Source: Acidocella aminolytica 101 = DSM 11237
Lineage (GTDB): Bacteria; Pseudomonadota; Alphaproteobacteria; Acetobacterales; Acetobacteraceae
Direction: 5' to 3'
Length of the DNA: 64,000 nt
NCBI RefSeq assembly: GCF_900129125.1
Contig: NZ_FQVJ01000021.1
Span: forward strand, 1-64,000
Part shown: piece after piece, positions 1-9,055 of the stretch
How positions within the stretch are numbered: position 1 is the stretch's first letter
Layout of the letters: every line of letters begins with the position of its first letter
Translations under genes and position numbers: made by a program
Notes under the pieces: model-generated
Seen by the model: only the letters and a program-made list of their open reading frames with translations
Database searches by the model: none
Told to the model about the DNA's origin: nothing

Positions 1-354
1 CACGCGATGCCCGAGATGCCATGCCGATGGATACGAAATGCCAAGCATCTCGCCCAGTTTCACAGCGGAAATACCTTTCGACGAGGACACGATCAGGTAA
101 ATGGCATGTGCCCATGTCAGAAGCGGCAAATGTGTCCGATGCATCGGCGTTCCCACGGTGACGCTGAACTGGTGGCGGCAGCCCATGCAGTTCCAACGCC
201 GTGGCGTCTTGAGCCAAGCCGAGTGGTTGACAGACCCGCATTTCGGGCACTCGGGACCATGCGGCCAGCGCGCTTTCTCGAACCACGCCCGCGCTGCGTC
301 CTCGTCGGGGAACATCTCGTTGAAGGTGCGGAGGGACATGGACGGGCGGCTCAT
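1..354 (-). CDS. IS1595-family transposase, N-terminal part (runs off the left edge)
   Basis: Reading the minus strand from an ATG at 354 gives an uninterrupted frame to the window edge. The protein starts MSRPSMSLRTFNEMFPDE, has a zinc-ribbon pattern (CPKCG near residue 38 and CMGC near residue 56), then the phrase GTPMHRTHLPLL. This combination is typical of IS1595-type transposases: an N-terminal zinc ribbon before an ISXO2-like DDE domain. The DDE domain would lie left of the window. Just upstream, at about 380-405, the minus strand reads GGAACTATCAAGTTTACG, which could be the terminal inverted repeat; this cannot be confirmed without the other end. The gene is intact as far as visible. 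Confidence 0.8.
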   Translation of the reverse strand, partial: MSRPSMSLRTFNEMFPDEDAARAWFEKARWPHGPECPKCGSVNHSAWLKTPRRWNCMGCRHQFSVTVGTPMHRTHLPLLTWAHAIYLIVSSSKGISAVKLGEMLGISYPSAWHLGHRV

Positions 355-562
355 GGTTGTCACACTACCTCTATTTAGCGCCTACGTAAACTTGATAGTT
401 CCGTCCTTTCTTATGCTTGGTCATGCACTTACCGCAGCAAAACAACCTATCGTTGTGTTTTGCTTGCTGCTTTTCATTATTGGTGTAAGCTTTTTGTTAG
501 AAAACAATCATTAATTTATATGGTAACTTTGACCGCTTTCACTCGATCTGAGACATAGATAT

Positions 563-2038
563 ATGGCCACTTCACTTCTCCTGCAAAGCATCCCAGACCA
601 GGGGGATTTGTTTGAATTGATGCCTGTGGCGTTGTGGGAAGAGGATTTCACCGCCTTGAAAGCCATTTTTGACGAATGGCGTGCCAGGGGCGTGACGGAT
701 TTGCACAGTTTTCTCCAAGAGGACCTGGATCGTGTGAGCCTCTGCGCCCACTCCATTCAGATCAAGCGGGTCAACCAGCGTGCTCTGAGCATGCTAGGGG
801 CAAACAGCCTGGAGCAGCTTTCTGATAGCTTGTCCCGTGTTATCCGGGGCGAGGCTCTCCTGCCCTATATGCAGGAGCTATTACAGATCTGGGAGGGGAA
901 CACCAACTTTTCTTCCACAACTGTGAATTACCGGTTGGATGGTTCGCGAATTGATGTGCGAGTGAACGGCACCATCCATCCAGATGGGCACGGCGGCTGG
1001 TCTCGCGTGATCGTTGCCTTTGAAGATATTTCCGAGCAAGAGGCCGCTCGCCGTGCCTTGTTGATCAGTGAAGCCGAGGCACGTGCGTTATTTAATGATT
1101 CACCCGTTTCCATTTGGCTGGAGAATTTCAACCTCATTAAGGTCAGGCTCGACGAACTGCGCAACCGCGGCATCGTCGACTTCCGCACATTCATCGACGT
1201 ACACCCAGACTTCGTCGAGCTTTGCATGCGGGACATCCATGTATTAGACGTAAACCAACACACTCTCTCCCTATTCGGTGCGCGTAACAAGGGCGAGCTT
1301 CTCAACCGACTGGATGAGGTATTCCGCGACGAAATGCGTGATTTTTTCGCGGAGCAACTTATCGCCCTCTGGGATGGCAAGCTTTTCCATGAGCGCGAGG
1401 TGATGAATTACCGGCTGGATGGGGAACCTCTGAACCTCATTCTACAATTTTCCGTTATGCCTGGCCGAGAGACCGACTGGGCGAAGGTGCTTGTCTCACT
1501 TACCGATATCACCGCCCGCAAAAAGGCCGAAGCATATCTGGAGTATCTCGGCAAGCACGACGTGCTCACTGGCCTACATAACCGGTCCTACTACACGGAC
1601 GAGATCAACCGGCTGAACCGCAAGGGGCCTTTTCCCGTTGCCATCATCCTCATCGACCTGAATGGCCTGAAGCCAGTAAATGATGAACTGGGCCATGCCG
1701 AAGGCGATGCGATGCTTCGCCGCGCTGGTGAGATTCTGAAGCAGGTAGTGGACCGCCCTGGCTGTGCCGCACGCATCGGCGGAGACGAGTTCGTGATTCT
1801 GCTGCCCGCAAATAGTGAGCAGGATATGCAGGGTGTACTCGAGAATCTCGCGAAGGTGGCGGAGCTAAACAACCAGTTTCATTCCAGCAAACCGCCGGTC
1901 CTATTCTCCGTCGGTGCCGCTACCTGCGATGCCGGCGGCAAGATTGAGGCCGCTATCCTGCGCGCCGATATTGCCATGTACGAGAATAAACGAGATTTCT
2001 ACGCCTCTTCCCCAACTATGAACCGCCGCCAAACGTAA
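563..2038 (+). CDS. Diguanylate cyclase with two PAS-like sensory repeats
   Basis: A 491-residue protein predicted to make cyclic di-GMP. The C-terminal third carries the GGDEF catalytic signature at residues 406-410 (context ARIGGDEFVILL). The usual RxxD inhibitory site just before it is not present. The N-terminal two thirds hold two homologous PAS-like units, about residues 15-165 and 170-325; each has a PVxxWxExF opening, an RG(V/I)xD motif, a VNQ motif, a YRLDG motif and a closing DI(S/T). No transmembrane segment is obvious, so it is probably cytoplasmic. The start at 563 has no strong Shine-Dalgarno sequence. It stands alone, with no obvious operon partner, so the sensed signal is unknown. 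Confidence 0.88.
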   Translation: MATSLLLQSIPDQGDLFELMPVALWEEDFTALKAIFDEWRARGVTDLHSFLQEDLDRVSLCAHSIQIKRVNQRALSMLGANSLEQLSDSLSRVIRGEALLPYMQELLQIWEGNTNFSSTTVNYRLDGSRIDVRVNGTIHPDGHGGWSRVIVAFEDISEQEAARRALLISEAEARALFNDSPVSIWLENFNLIKVRLDELRNRGIVDFRTFIDVHPDFVELCMRDIHVLDVNQHTLSLFGARNKGELLNRLDEVFRDEMRDFFAEQLIALWDGKLFHEREVMNYRLDGEPLNLILQFSVMPGRETDWAKVLVSLTDITARKKAEAYLEYLGKHDVLTGLHNRSYYTDEINRLNRKGPFPVAIILIDLNGLKPVNDELGHAEGDAMLRRAGEILKQVVDRPGCAARIGGDEFVILLPANSEQDMQGVLENLAKVAELNNQFHSSKPPVLFSVGAATCDAGGKIEAAILRADIAMYENKRDFYASSPTMNRRQT

Positions 2039-2314
2039 CGCGAAACTTCATTTTTAAACTTATCACCATGGCGGCGTTATATTTGCGCCGGCGTCAGCCA
2101 ACCGTTCGCCAATCCCGGACAGCGTCGCCAAGACCCGGTGCAGATCACAGCTATCGTTCTGATCAAAGCATCCAGCGGATTTTAAAAGGGTGCGCATGTC
2201 GCGCGGTTCAGGCGCTGCGGGCTTCAGCCACCGCTACACATGCCATCACTCAAACTCAGCAAAGCCCAAAACGGTGATCAAGAAATTACAACCAGAAAAC
2301 GCCCGACCACTATT

Positions 2315-2752
2315 TCAAGCCAGCCCAAGCATAATAAAAGTCTGGCTCTTGAGCACACCTTTTACTCCACGTACGGCAGTGATGACCTGATTTAGTTCGG
2401 GCATCGTAGAGACCTCGATTTCTGCGATCAGGTCCCAGGTTCCGTTGGTATCATAAACACCAACCAACCCCGGAACTCGCTTGATCGCTGCGATGGACGC
2501 CCGTAACGGTGCGTTGGACATCTCGATGATCATAAAAGCTCGGATTTGCTTCTCACTGACGTCATCACGAAGCTGTATAGTGAATCCTTTGATTTCTCCA
2601 CTGTCGATCAGCCGGTCTAGCCGCCGCTGAACCGTGCCCCGCGCAACACCTAGAATAGCGGCCAACTGAGGCACAGAAGCACGCCCGTTGATCCGCAGCT
2701 CAGCAATAAGGGCTCTATCCAAATCATCCATAGGTATAGTCGATTCCGTCAA
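2315..2752 (-). CDS. Lrp/AsnC-family transcriptional regulator
   Basis: A 145-residue protein with the two parts of an Lrp/AsnC regulator: an N-terminal winged helix-turn-helix (about residues 8-60, with the phrase GVARGTVQRRLDRLIDSG) and a C-terminal RAM ligand-binding domain (about 70-140, ending in GVLKSQTFIMLGLA). It is transcribed divergently from the ABC importer genes that begin at 2874, with 121 bp between the two starts. By position it is the likely local regulator of the importer, hydrolase and oxidase operon, probably responding to an amino acid or amine; the ligand is an inference. No operator could be defined by eye. Confidence 0.85.
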   Translation of the reverse strand: MTESTIPMDDLDRALIAELRINGRASVPQLAAILGVARGTVQRRLDRLIDSGEIKGFTIQLRDDVSEKQIRAFMIIEMSNAPLRASIAAIKRVPGLVGVYDTNGTWDLIAEIEVSTMPELNQVITAVRGVKGVLKSQTFIMLGLA

Positions 2753-2819
2753 TTAGAGTGACGATATTAGCAATTTATGGAAAAAATAGATAGTTTATGT
2801 TCTTTTCAAACTCCTACTT

Positions 2820-2846
2820 AAGCCTACAATCAAATCAAGCCTACAA
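2820..2846. repeat. Short direct repeat in the Lrp/importer intergenic region
   Basis: AAGCCTACAA occurs at 2820-2829 and again at 2837-2846, a 17-bp period, 28 bp before the start codon of the substrate-binding protein. It lies in the leader, so it could be a regulator half-site pair or simply simple-sequence drift; the following ACCAA-rich stretch is also repetitive. Confidence 0.4.
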
Positions 2847-2873
2847 AACCAAACCAAACCAAAGGAATAAAAA

Positions 2874-3743
2874 ATGAAAAAAATCGGCAGAATCGCAATC
2901 GCGATGGTCGCTTTGGCGGCCGGTACAGCCTTCGTCAGCAGCAATGCGAACGCAGCCACCCCCGGATCGGGCTCATTTGGCGAATGCCACCTCATAGGCA
3001 AGCCTGGGCAGTTTCACCTCAAGACGGTGACACCCGACATCCTCACTATAAAAGCGGATTTGCCGAGCGCGGGATGGTGGAATGGCGATACCATCAGCCA
3101 AATCAACAGCGGCTACGAATACTGCCTAGCCTCAGAAATAGCCTACCTCAGCGGCCTTAAGAAAATCAGCCTCCACAATGTTTCGTTTGATAAACTCGTT
3201 TCCGGAACGCTCACCGGATATGACATGTCGCTTGACGAAATCTCAATTACCCCGTCGCGCGCCAAGGTCGTTTCTTTCTCAGACCCTTATTATAATTCCT
3301 ATATCGGCGTAATGGTCCGTTCCGGCGCGAACGTAACGGCCGCCAACATCCAAGACAAAACACTCGGCGTGAAGGAAGGGACAACGGCCGCGCAATGGGC
3401 AGAAACCGTCCTGAAGCCGAAAAAGGAAATCAAAGTTTATCCGGGCGATGCTGAAGCACTGGCCGCAGTGGTCTCAGGACAAATCGACGCCTATCTGCAG
3501 GATGCCGCAATTGAGCTAGGACAGGCAAAGCAGTCGGGCGGCCAAGTTGAAGTCGTAGGGCGGTATGAGACCGATCAGTCTTACGGAATCATGTTTCCGA
3601 AAGACTCGCCCAATATCGCCACCGTTAATAAAATCCTCGCCTGGTGCAAAGCACATGGCTATATGAAGTATCTTTCAACGACCTATCTTGGTCCAGCCTT
3701 TGGCGGTGATCCTGAAAAAATCCCGGTTTGGACTGCCAAGTGA
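2874..3743 (+). CDS. ABC transporter substrate-binding protein, family 3 (polar amino acid/amine type)
   Basis: A 289-residue periplasmic binding protein. Residues 1-27 form a Sec signal peptide (KK, hydrophobic AIAMVALAAGTAF, then NANA before the mature ATPG). The mature part shows the SBP_bac_3 pattern: DMSLDEISITPSRAKVVSFSDPY (typical of this family), KTLGVKEGTTAAQWAE and a C-terminal WCKAHGYMKYL. A clear AAAGGA ribosome binding site precedes the ATG. It is the first gene of an importer operon with the permease and ATPase directly behind it. Polar amino acids, opines or amines are the expected substrates; the downstream PuuD- and PuuB-like enzymes favour an amine or gamma-glutamyl amine, which is inference. 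Confidence 0.88.
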   Translation: MKKIGRIAIAMVALAAGTAFVSSNANAATPGSGSFGECHLIGKPGQFHLKTVTPDILTIKADLPSAGWWNGDTISQINSGYEYCLASEIAYLSGLKKISLHNVSFDKLVSGTLTGYDMSLDEISITPSRAKVVSFSDPYYNSYIGVMVRSGANVTAANIQDKTLGVKEGTTAAQWAETVLKPKKEIKVYPGDAEALAAVVSGQIDAYLQDAAIELGQAKQSGGQVEVVGRYETDQSYGIMFPKDSPNIATVNKILAWCKAHGYMKYLSTTYLGPAFGGDPEKIPVWTAK

Positions 3744-4846
3744 CGGCGTTGACCAACCGTCTTACGACACGGCACGCGGCGTCACAAACGCCGCGCAGCC
3801 TTGCCCATCTGCTCTTAGCAGCTTCAATGACCGTGGCGGGCACTTTCGCCTTCGTCGTTTGGGTTGCGCGTAGCCTTTGGCGCATTGCTCCGACGTCTGG
3901 ACCTTGGCATATCGCCCTGACAACCGTTGCCATTTGTAGTGTGCTGGCAGCCTTGACGTTGTTTATTCCGCTTGGCAATGCGCTGCGTATACGCACGAAG
4001 ATTTCACGTGCTCAGGCAGCCGGTGACATTACGGGGGTACGGAAATATGCCTCTCGGTTCCGCACCGCTGCCTGGTTAGCTGTAGTTTCATCATTTGCCA
4101 CGATCTGCATCACCCTATTCGTTCTCTTCCTGATGGCGAACAACCACGCAGTCCAGCAAACCTTCTTTAATCCTGCAATGATTGGAAGAAGCTGGCTGAA
4201 CGTTACGAAAGCCTTCGGCGAAAACGTAATGATCGCCCTGCTCTCTGAAATAATCGTGCTTGTCCTGGGGCTTCTTCTAGCCCTCGTCCGACTTGCACCG
4301 GGAAAAGTCGGACGCCCGATCTCATTGGTCGCTACTGCCTATATCGATATCTTCCGAGCGGTTCCGGCAATCATCGTGATCTATCTAGTTGGTTTTGGTT
4401 TGCCTCTCGCTCACATCCCGCTACTAAGCGCACTCGGTCCGATGGAATTCGCAATTCTAGCCCTATCGCTGACCTACAGCGCCTATGTAGCCGAGGTCTA
4501 TCGGGCCGGCATCCAAAGCGTTCATTACAGCCAAGTTGCCGCGGCGCGCTCCCTCGGCTTCTCACACCTCGCTACCATGCGCTACGTCGTGGTCCCTCAG
4601 GCCGTTCGTCGCGTTATCCCGCCTCTTCTCAACGACTTTATCGGCTTACAAAAGGACACAGCTCTGGTGATGGTGATCGGGACTGTCGATGCATTCAACC
4701 AGGCAAAAATCTATGCCAGCAACTATTTCAATTTGTCGTCAGTAACAGTTGTTGCCATACTTTTCATAATTGTGACTATTCCACAAACACGTTTCGTCGA
4801 TCACCTTATTGACCGTGACCAGCGCAAGCTTCGGGGAGGATCATAG
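3728..4846 (+). CDS. ABC transporter permease (polar amino acid/amine type)
   Basis: A 372-residue inner-membrane permease of the HisM/GlnP class. The cytoplasmic EAA loop is visible near residues 255-285 (EVYRAGIQSV followed by AAARSLGFS and VVPQAVRR), as is the LNDFIGLQKDTAL motif after it. Two extra hydrophobic segments precede the core domain, making it longer than a minimal GlnP-type permease. The start at 3728 overlaps the end of the binding-protein gene by 16 bp; a start a little further in is possible. As the only permease in the operon it presumably forms a homodimer. Confidence 0.87.
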   Translation: MDCQVTALTNRLTTRHAASQTPRSLAHLLLAASMTVAGTFAFVVWVARSLWRIAPTSGPWHIALTTVAICSVLAALTLFIPLGNALRIRTKISRAQAAGDITGVRKYASRFRTAAWLAVVSSFATICITLFVLFLMANNHAVQQTFFNPAMIGRSWLNVTKAFGENVMIALLSEIIVLVLGLLLALVRLAPGKVGRPISLVATAYIDIFRAVPAIIVIYLVGFGLPLAHIPLLSALGPMEFAILALSLTYSAYVAEVYRAGIQSVHYSQVAAARSLGFSHLATMRYVVVPQAVRRVIPPLLNDFIGLQKDTALVMVIGTVDAFNQAKIYASNYFNLSSVTVVAILFIIVTIPQTRFVDHLIDRDQRKLRGGS

Positions 4847-4848
4847 CC

Positions 4849-5589
4849 ATGGCGTTCCTGACCCTGGACAGCGTTGTAAAATCCTATGGCGAACGCACGG
4901 TCCTACGAGGTATCGATCTTAACGTGGAACGACACCAAGTGGTGTGCCTCATCGGCGGCTCAGGCAGTGGAAAGTCTACACTCCTACGCTGTATTAACGC
5001 ACTAGAGGACATCAACGAGGGTGAAATTAGGCTGGACGGCGACATTATTTCTGGTGAAGGCATCAACGTTGATCTACTGCGCCGTAACATCGGCATCGTC
5101 TTTCAAAGCTTCAACCTGTTTCCTCATATGAGCGTTCTTAAAAATGTGACACTTGCGCCAATTAAAATACATGGAATTGACGCAGCAACAGCCCACGAAC
5201 GAGGCATGGAACTTTTACGTCGCATCGGACTTGGCGACAAGGCGAATGCCTACCCAGACCAGCTTTCCGGCGGCCAGCAACAACGTGTCGCAATCGTTCG
5301 CGCCATGGCTATGGATCCGAAGGTGCTGCTTCTCGATGAAATCACCTCGGCACTTGACCCCGTTCTCGTGGGCGAGGTCCTGGATATCGTACGTGAACTC
5401 GCGAATGATGGGCTTACAATGTTGCTTGCCACGCACGAAATGTCGTTCGCACATGAAGTCGCCGACACGATCTGCTTCCTTCATGAGGGCGTCATTCTCG
5501 AACAAGGTCCCCCGTCCCAAGTCCTGGATGCTCCACAGGAAGCGCACACCAGAGCATTTCTCAGCCGCGTGGGGCGCCTGCGGCAGTAG
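4849..5589 (+). CDS. ABC transporter ATP-binding protein (polar amino acid/amine type)
   Basis: A 246-residue ATPase that powers the importer. Walker A is GGSGSGKST, the Q-loop region reads [13 protein letters not shown], the ABC signature is LSGGQQQR, Walker B is [13 protein letters not shown] and the switch histidine lies in LATHEMSFA. It begins two bases after the permease stop codon, which indicates translational coupling. The length and motifs are those of GlnQ/HisP-type ATPases, and nothing is missing. Confidence 0.92.
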   Translation: MAFLTLDSVVKSYGERTVLRGIDLNVERHQVVCLIGGSGSGKSTLLRCINALEDINEGEIRLDGDIISGEGINVDLLRRNIGIVFQSFNLFPHMSVLKNVTLAPIKIHGIDAATAHERGMELLRRIGLGDKANAYPDQLSGGQQQRVAIVRAMAMDPKVLLLDEITSALDPVLVGEVLDIVRELANDGLTMLLATHEMSFAHEVADTICFLHEGVILEQGPPSQVLDAPQEAHTRAFLSRVGRLRQ

Positions 5590-5620
5590 CGCCATACCGG
5601 ACCTTCAAAAGGGATCATGA

Positions 5621-6325
5621 ATGCCAAAACCTCTGATTGGACTGACTTCTTACGCAAGAAACGAGCAGAATCGCTATGAACTGCCGGCAAACTATCTAGA
5701 ATGCGTATACCGCGCCGGCGGCACACCGGTAGTATTGACGCCAGTCGGCAGCGGCCAGTCGGTGCCGGACTGGCTCGATTGTCTCGACGGCCTGGTGTTC
5801 ACCGGCGGTCATGATCTAGACCCAGCTCTTTATGGCGAGCAACGCCACCCGACCACCGAGCAAATCAGTCAGGAGCGTGATCAATCTGAAATGATCCTGA
5901 CCCACTCTGCGCTCGAGAGCGGCATTCCGATGCTCGCTATTTGCCGCGGCCTTCAGATACTGAATGTCGCCCTCGATGGCACGCTCCATCAACATCTGCC
6001 AGAAAGCATTGGCGAACTTGTTGCTCACCGTGCCTCCGGGGATAAGCCCGCGCGCCATTCATCGTATTTGGTACCGGGGAGCAGGCTACACGAGATATCC
6101 GGCTATAACGTGACCGAGGGCGTTTCATGGCACCATCAGGGTATAAACACACTTGCCCCCCGCCTTACACCCGTTGCTTACGCTGACGATTGTCTTATCG
6201 AGGCCGTCGAACTGAAAGACCATCCCTGGTGTATCGGCGTGCAATGGCATCCGGAAATGAGCGCCGAGAGCGACCCCGTTCAACAACGTCTCTTCGATGC
6301 CCTCGTACAGGCTGCGTCTAAATAA
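5621..6325 (+). CDS. Gamma-glutamyl-GABA hydrolase-like class I glutamine amidotransferase (peptidase C26, PuuD-like)
   Basis: A 234-residue enzyme of the C26 family. The nucleophile is Cys108 in AICRGLQ, and the His-Glu pair is His210 and Glu212 in VQWHPEM; FTGGHDLDPALYGE near residue 60-72 is the family's substrate-side motif. Family members hydrolyse gamma-glutamyl bonds, as PuuD does for gamma-glutamyl-GABA in putrescine breakdown. It sits 31 bp after the ABC ATPase gene and before a PuuB-like oxidase, so import, oxidation and gamma-glutamyl cleavage appear coupled. The ligase (PuuA) and dehydrogenase (PuuC) of the full pathway are not in the window, so the actual substrate is uncertain. 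Confidence 0.85.
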   Translation: MPKPLIGLTSYARNEQNRYELPANYLECVYRAGGTPVVLTPVGSGQSVPDWLDCLDGLVFTGGHDLDPALYGEQRHPTTEQISQERDQSEMILTHSALESGIPMLAICRGLQILNVALDGTLHQHLPESIGELVAHRASGDKPARHSSYLVPGSRLHEISGYNVTEGVSWHHQGINTLAPRLTPVAYADDCLIEAVELKDHPWCIGVQWHPEMSAESDPVQQRLFDALVQAASK

Positions 6326-6393
6326 GGCGCAAACTATCTATCGTTTGCGGGCTGCCCGAGCGGCCGCTTTTATAATCGTAAGGGCCAAGCCCA

Positions 6394-7680
6394 ATGGCTG
6401 ATGCACCTGCCTCTCATACAAACTCCTGGTATGCCGCCAGCGCGCCCGAAAGGCCATTGGCACCGGCTGCGCAGGGCGAACTCCGTACCGACGTTTGCAT
6501 CATTGGCGCCGGCTTTACCGGCCTTTCAGCAGCGTTGCACTTGGCGGAGGCCAACGTACCTACTTTGGTACTCGAAGCGCGACGGGTCGGATGGGGAGCG
6601 TCTGGACGCAATGGCGGGCAACTGCATCCAGGGTTCAACAAATCTCCAATTGAACTCCGCCGCAATTATGGCAATGAAGTTGCCGCCATATTGGGCGAGA
6701 TCGCACATGATGCACGCGCGCTTCTGCACGATCTACGGGCACGGATGACTCTGGATTGTAACTGGCGCGCAGGGCTGCTCACAGCTATCCACAAGCCTCG
6801 CCATAACACGGTTGCCCAAGCCTATGTTGAAGACCGACTGACTTCCGCCCCGTCCTGCGGCTGTACTTGGCTCAATGCTGAAGACACCGCCGCCCGCTTG
6901 GGTACTAATTTTTACGCCGGAGGAATTTTTGAGCCCGATGGAGGCCATCTGCATCCTCTGCGCTTCTGTCTTGGCCTCGCCCGCTTGGCAGAAGACGCTG
7001 GGGCATGCCTTTGCGAGAATAGCCCAGCCCAGCGCATTACACGCTGCGCAGAGGGTTTCCGGGTTGAAACCAGCAACGCAACCATCATCGCGCGTGAAGT
7101 GATTCTGGCCTGTAACGGCTATGTCGAAGGGCTCGAACCTGAGGCTCACAAGCGCATATTACCCGTAAAAAGCTTCATTATCGCCACAGAGCCTTTAACG
7201 CCGGCCCTGCAGCCACTGACCGGCAGCTGGGCTGCGGCTGACGACAGGTTTTTTCTGCGCTACTGGCGCCAATCCCATGATGGCCGTCTGCTTTTTGGTG
7301 GAGGTGATGGCTACCATCAGCGCGAAAACATTGATATCGCTGGAAAACTCCGCCGAAACTTGGCTGAACTTTATCCACAGCTGGCCGCTCTTAGGATAGA
7401 CTATGCTTGGGGTGGCAATATCGCCCTCACATTGCCGCGTTTGCCGATGATCCGCCGCCTGACTTCCGGCGTGCTGGCCGCTGGCGGCTACTCTGGAAAC
7501 GGACTTGATAAATCACTTATCGCCGGGCGTATCTTGGCCTCCGCCATTAAAGGCGATGACACTCGCCTCGGGTTCTTGTCTCGCCTTCCCTGCCGAGTTT
7601 TTCCTGGCGGCGAGGCAGCGCGCTTCCCATTACTGTTTCTTGCTATGACCTGGTACGCATTCCGTGATTGGTTGGGCTGA
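6394..7680 (+). CDS. FAD-dependent amine oxidoreductase (PuuB/DAO family)
   Basis: A 428-residue flavoprotein. The dinucleotide-binding motif near residue 30 reads CIIGAGFTGLSAALHLAE, followed by RVGWGASGRNGGQL, the hallmark of gamma-glutamylputrescine oxidase-like DAO proteins, where the segment binds FAD. The C-terminal GGYSGNGLDKSLIAGR-type motif completes the flavin site. It is the last gene of the run that starts with the substrate-binding protein. The likely reaction is oxidative deamination of an N-acylated or gamma-glutamylated amine to an aldehyde, with hydrogen peroxide formed; the specific substrate is inferred from context only. Confidence 0.85.
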   Translation: MADAPASHTNSWYAASAPERPLAPAAQGELRTDVCIIGAGFTGLSAALHLAEANVPTLVLEARRVGWGASGRNGGQLHPGFNKSPIELRRNYGNEVAAILGEIAHDARALLHDLRARMTLDCNWRAGLLTAIHKPRHNTVAQAYVEDRLTSAPSCGCTWLNAEDTAARLGTNFYAGGIFEPDGGHLHPLRFCLGLARLAEDAGACLCENSPAQRITRCAEGFRVETSNATIIAREVILACNGYVEGLEPEAHKRILPVKSFIIATEPLTPALQPLTGSWAAADDRFFLRYWRQSHDGRLLFGGGDGYHQRENIDIAGKLRRNLAELYPQLAALRIDYAWGGNIALTLPRLPMIRRLTSGVLAAGGYSGNGLDKSLIAGRILASAIKGDDTRLGFLSRLPCRVFPGGEAARFPLLFLAMTWYAFRDWLG

Positions 7681-8069
7681 TTATGCTTTTCCGCGAATGA
7701 ACGCTGAAATACGCTGAAAGCGAGCAACGGTTAATTCATGTATAACGATAATCCCGCTCAGCAATGGCCTTTAGACGGGCTCACGTCCATTCAAAATCCT
7801 AAACTGGCCGTATGGGTTCTATGAATAGGCTCGCATAAAAACGGGGGATTACATATCAGTGATCTGACAACAGCACGGCCAGATTCCCCCGCCGGCAGGT
7901 CGCCCGAAGGGAGTTCAACGACCGCCAGCCCTTCGAATTCACTACGGGCAGCCATTGGTGCGTCAGTCAGGTGAGCATACCCCCTGCGCAAACGCTTCCG
8001 TCCGGCCTGCATGATATAGGTCAGCAAAAGGAATCTCGCCTGGACAAAAGGCCCCGGTGACAAGACGCA
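7681..8069. other. Intergenic stretch between convergent units, no supported gene
   Basis: This 389-bp stretch separates the plus-strand amine operon from the end of the minus-strand nicotinate operon. One 90-codon minus-strand frame (7791-8063) and a 28-codon plus-strand frame from 7738 exist, but neither shows recognisable motifs or a good ribosome binding site. No clear terminator hairpin was seen. Confidence 0.4.
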
Positions 8070-9050
8070 TCAGCTTTTCCCGCGCCTTGCGGCAATAACC
8101 GCGGCGAGGATGGACACAGCGATTTCTCCCGCTCCAACAGCGCCTATGTCCAAGCCAACGGGGGATTGAATGCGGCCGAATGCCCCTTCATCCGCCCCCC
8201 TGTCGCGCAAACGTGCTAATCGCGCCGCGTGAGTCCGCCTCGATCCTAACGCACCGATATAGAATGCCGGTGTCAGGAGTGCCGCGCGCAGGGCCGGTTC
8301 GTCGAATTTCGGGTCGTGTGTCAGGGTAATGACGGCGCTACGCGCATCCAGACCCAACATGGCGAAAGCCGCTTCAGGCCATTCACATACCAATTGCGTA
8401 TCGGGAAAGCGTTCCGGCGTACTGAAGGCGCCCCGAGGGTCCACCACCACGCAATCATAGCCAGCACTTTGTGCCATAGGCACCAGAAACTGAGCGATCT
8501 GTACGGCGCCGACAATGATGAGCCGAGGCGGCGGAGTAATCGGTTGAAAGAAAATATCGGTGCCATGCAACGTTATAAGTTCCGGCTTTTCTTTCTCGAG
8601 CATGGAAGCGGCTAACTGTGCCAGTTCGACCGGGGCGCCTGGAGAAGGCAGCAGCCACCCTTCCTTCCCATCCAGTTGCCTAGCCAGCACGGCCGGGCGG
8701 CGAGCCTCAACATATTGTAGGAGAGCTGTGTACAAAGATGACGCGAAGAGTTCGATATGAATCTCAATCTGCCCGCCACAGGCCAGCCCCACGGACCACG
8801 CCAGCTCATCCTCCACGCCAAAACTCAGGCGCACCGGCATACCGCTTTTCAGAACATCCTGGGCGGCTTCGTAGACCGCACCCTCAACACATCCACCGCT
8901 TACCGCCCCGGCAATGCTCCCGGATACGCTAATGGCCATGAAGCTCCCCACAGGACAAGGAGCGCTGCCCCAGGTGCGGAGCACCGTTGCCAGCGCCACC
9001 GCCTCCCCCTTTGCAGCCCAACTGATCGCATTTTGTAAGGTTGGGTACAT
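8070..9050 (-). CDS. XdhC-family molybdenum-cofactor chaperone
   Basis: A 326-residue protein of the XdhC/CoxI family, which binds sulfurated molybdenum cofactor and delivers it to xanthine-dehydrogenase-type hydroxylases. The N-terminal domain has ATVLRTWGSAPCPVGSFM and SGGCVEGAV with the conserved cysteine; the C-terminal Rossmann part has LIIVGAVQIAQ, VVDPRGAF and ALGSRRTHAARLARL. The start at 9050 is chosen because AAGAAGG lies at good distance before it, whereas an upstream start would run into nicD. It is the last gene of the nicotinate operon, six bases after nicD. NicB is the molybdoenzyme in the cluster, so it is the obvious client. Confidence 0.88.
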   Translation of the reverse strand: MYPTLQNAISWAAKGEAVALATVLRTWGSAPCPVGSFMAISVSGSIAGAVSGGCVEGAVYEAAQDVLKSGMPVRLSFGVEDELAWSVGLACGGQIEIHIELFASSLYTALLQYVEARRPAVLARQLDGKEGWLLPSPGAPVELAQLAASMLEKEKPELITLHGTDIFFQPITPPPRLIIVGAVQIAQFLVPMAQSAGYDCVVVDPRGAFSTPERFPDTQLVCEWPEAAFAMLGLDARSAVITLTHDPKFDEPALRAALLTPAFYIGALGSRRTHAARLARLRDRGADEGAFGRIQSPVGLDIGAVGAGEIAVSILAAVIAARRGKS

Positions 9051-9055
9051 GAACT

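Noticed and set aside
7791-8063. 90-codon minus-strand frame after the XdhC-type gene
   Set aside because: No ribosome binding site, no known motifs, and frames around it carry stops; kept only as an intergenic note.
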